From assembly GCA_025358985.1 (NCBI GenBank), contig JANYHQ010000075.1:1-5883 (forward strand): DNA of 5,883 nucleotides, written 5' to 3'. This DNA comes from Acidimicrobiales bacterium (GTDB lineage: Bacteria; Actinomycetota; Acidimicrobiia; Acidimicrobiales; JANYDT01). A program made the translations under genes and the position numbers. This document shows positions 5,250 through 5,883 of this stretch, in pieces. The notes below the pieces were generated by a model. The model made no database searches and was not told the origin of the DNA. It saw only the letters and a program-made list of their open reading frames with translations. Each line of letters begins with the position of its first letter. The stretch's first letter is position 1.

Positions 5250-5869
5250 CCCAGCCCGATGATGCTCTGTTGAGCGTCCTGGCTGAGTCCCGTCGTCTTG
5301 GCTTCTTGGGCCCCGGGGCGCTGGAGCCCCAGATGGCCCATGCTCGGGGTTTTTGCGATGTGCTCCACGCCATAAAGGGATGCACTCGGTGGATCGACAT
5401 CGGGAGTGGCGGCGGGCTCCCCGGGCTAGTGGTTGCGCTAGATCTTCCCGAGTGCACTGCGATGTTGCTGGATGGAAATGAGCGTCGAACGGTGTTCCTG
5501 CGGTGGGCGGTTGAACAGTTGGGGGTTGGGGACCGGGTGACGGTAGTACGGGAACGGGCCGAAGAGTTCGCAAGAAGTCCAGTTGCCGATGGAATCTTTG
5601 ATGTGGTGGTCGCTCGGAGCTTCGGATCACCGGGTGTCACAGCTGAGTGCGCCGCTCGCTTTCTTCGAGTCGGCGGTTCGTTGATTGTCTCGGAACCGCC
5701 CTCGGCGGATGGAGAGCGATGGTCCGGTCTTGCGTCTACGGGAATCGGGCTTCGACTGGTGAGGATCGAGACGGCCTCCTTCGGCTCCTTCGCAGTGTTG
5801 GAAAAGTTCTCGGAAACGCCTCCAACACTTCCCCGTCGAGGTTCAGCCTTGAAACGACCACTCTTCTGA
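5246..5869 (+). CDS. rsmG: 16S rRNA (guanine-527-N7) methyltransferase RsmG (GidB)
   Basis: A SAM-dependent methyltransferase that modifies G527 of 16S rRNA; its loss in other bacteria gives low-level streptomycin resistance. Rossmann motif I is WIDIGSGGGLPGLVVALDLPE (split: WIDIGSGGG 49–57, LPGLVVALDLPE 58–69). The next element is MLLDGNERRTVFLRWAVEQLG (LLDGNERR 74–81, TVFLRW 82–87), then VTVVRERAEEF (98–108) and FDVVVARSFGSPG (118–130). The C-terminus PRRGSALKRPLF fits the family ending. The product is 207 residues, typical length. The region after the core (SLIVSEPPSADGERW) differs from the usual ALKG-type sequence. The start is a TTG whose last two bases are part of the khpB TGA stop. No good ribosome binding site is seen, so coupled translation is likely. 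A later TTG at 5270 is possible but would cut the N-terminus. Confidence 0.93.
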   Translation: MTQPDDALLSVLAESRRLGFLGPGALEPQMAHARGFCDVLHAIKGCTRWIDIGSGGGLPGLVVALDLPECTAMLLDGNERRTVFLRWAVEQLGVGDRVTVVRERAEEFARSPVADGIFDVVVARSFGSPGVTAECAARFLRVGGSLIVSEPPSADGERWSGLASTGIGLRLVRIETASFGSFAVLEKFSETPPTLPRRGSALKRPLF

Positions 5870-5883
5870 GGTAACCGATTGGC
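5870..5883 (+). other. Start of the region downstream of rsmG
   Basis: Only 14 bases follow the rsmG stop. GAGGT at 5868–5872 overlaps the stop and could be a ribosome binding site for a next gene. In many genomes that gene is parA (soj), but no coding sequence of it is present here, so this cannot be confirmed. Confidence 0.25.

Overview
The window is a chromosomal replication-origin neighbourhood with the conserved bacterial order rsmG–khpB–yidC–yidD–rnpA–rpmH transcribed away from dnaA–dnaN. I read it as a high-GC Gram-positive (Actinomycetota), most likely from the Acidimicrobiia. The reasons are an exact TTGTCCACA DnaA box of the actinobacterial type, a typically actinobacterial L34 protein, frequent GTG/TTG starts, a YidC without the extra N-terminal domain of Gram-negative proteins, and a short, divergent RsmG. 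The class-level assignment is from memory of family sequences and is only moderately certain.

Left part (1–2338, minus strand): the first 201 codons of dnaN (sliding clamp) run off the left edge. A 258-bp gap carrying oriC follows, then the complete dnaA gene. The dnaN–dnaA gap holds a clear origin layout: DnaA boxes on both sides of an AT-rich stretch, with four CTT triplets that resemble DnaA-trios. A second group of DnaA-box-like sites, including a 14-bp perfect palindrome, lies at the 5' end of dnaA. The origin may therefore be bipartite, or dnaA may be autoregulated, or both.

Middle (2339–2606): a divergent intergenic region between dnaA and rpmH. It must contain promoters in both directions, but I could not identify a convincing one.

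Right part (2607–5869, plus strand): six tightly packed genes, rpmH (L34), rnpA (RNase P protein), yidD, yidC (membrane insertase), khpB/jag (KH–R3H RNA-binding protein) and rsmG (16S rRNA G527 methyltransferase). From rnpA to rsmG, neighbours overlap by 4–8 bases or are 2 bases apart, so they are probably translationally coupled. The products link ribosome synthesis, tRNA processing and membrane-protein insertion to the replication-initiation locus.

This is a core housekeeping region. I found no mobile element, CRISPR array, tRNA, rRNA or defence system, and no evidence for a new biological system. The points worth following up are the origin architecture and a few start-site and sequence-divergence questions.
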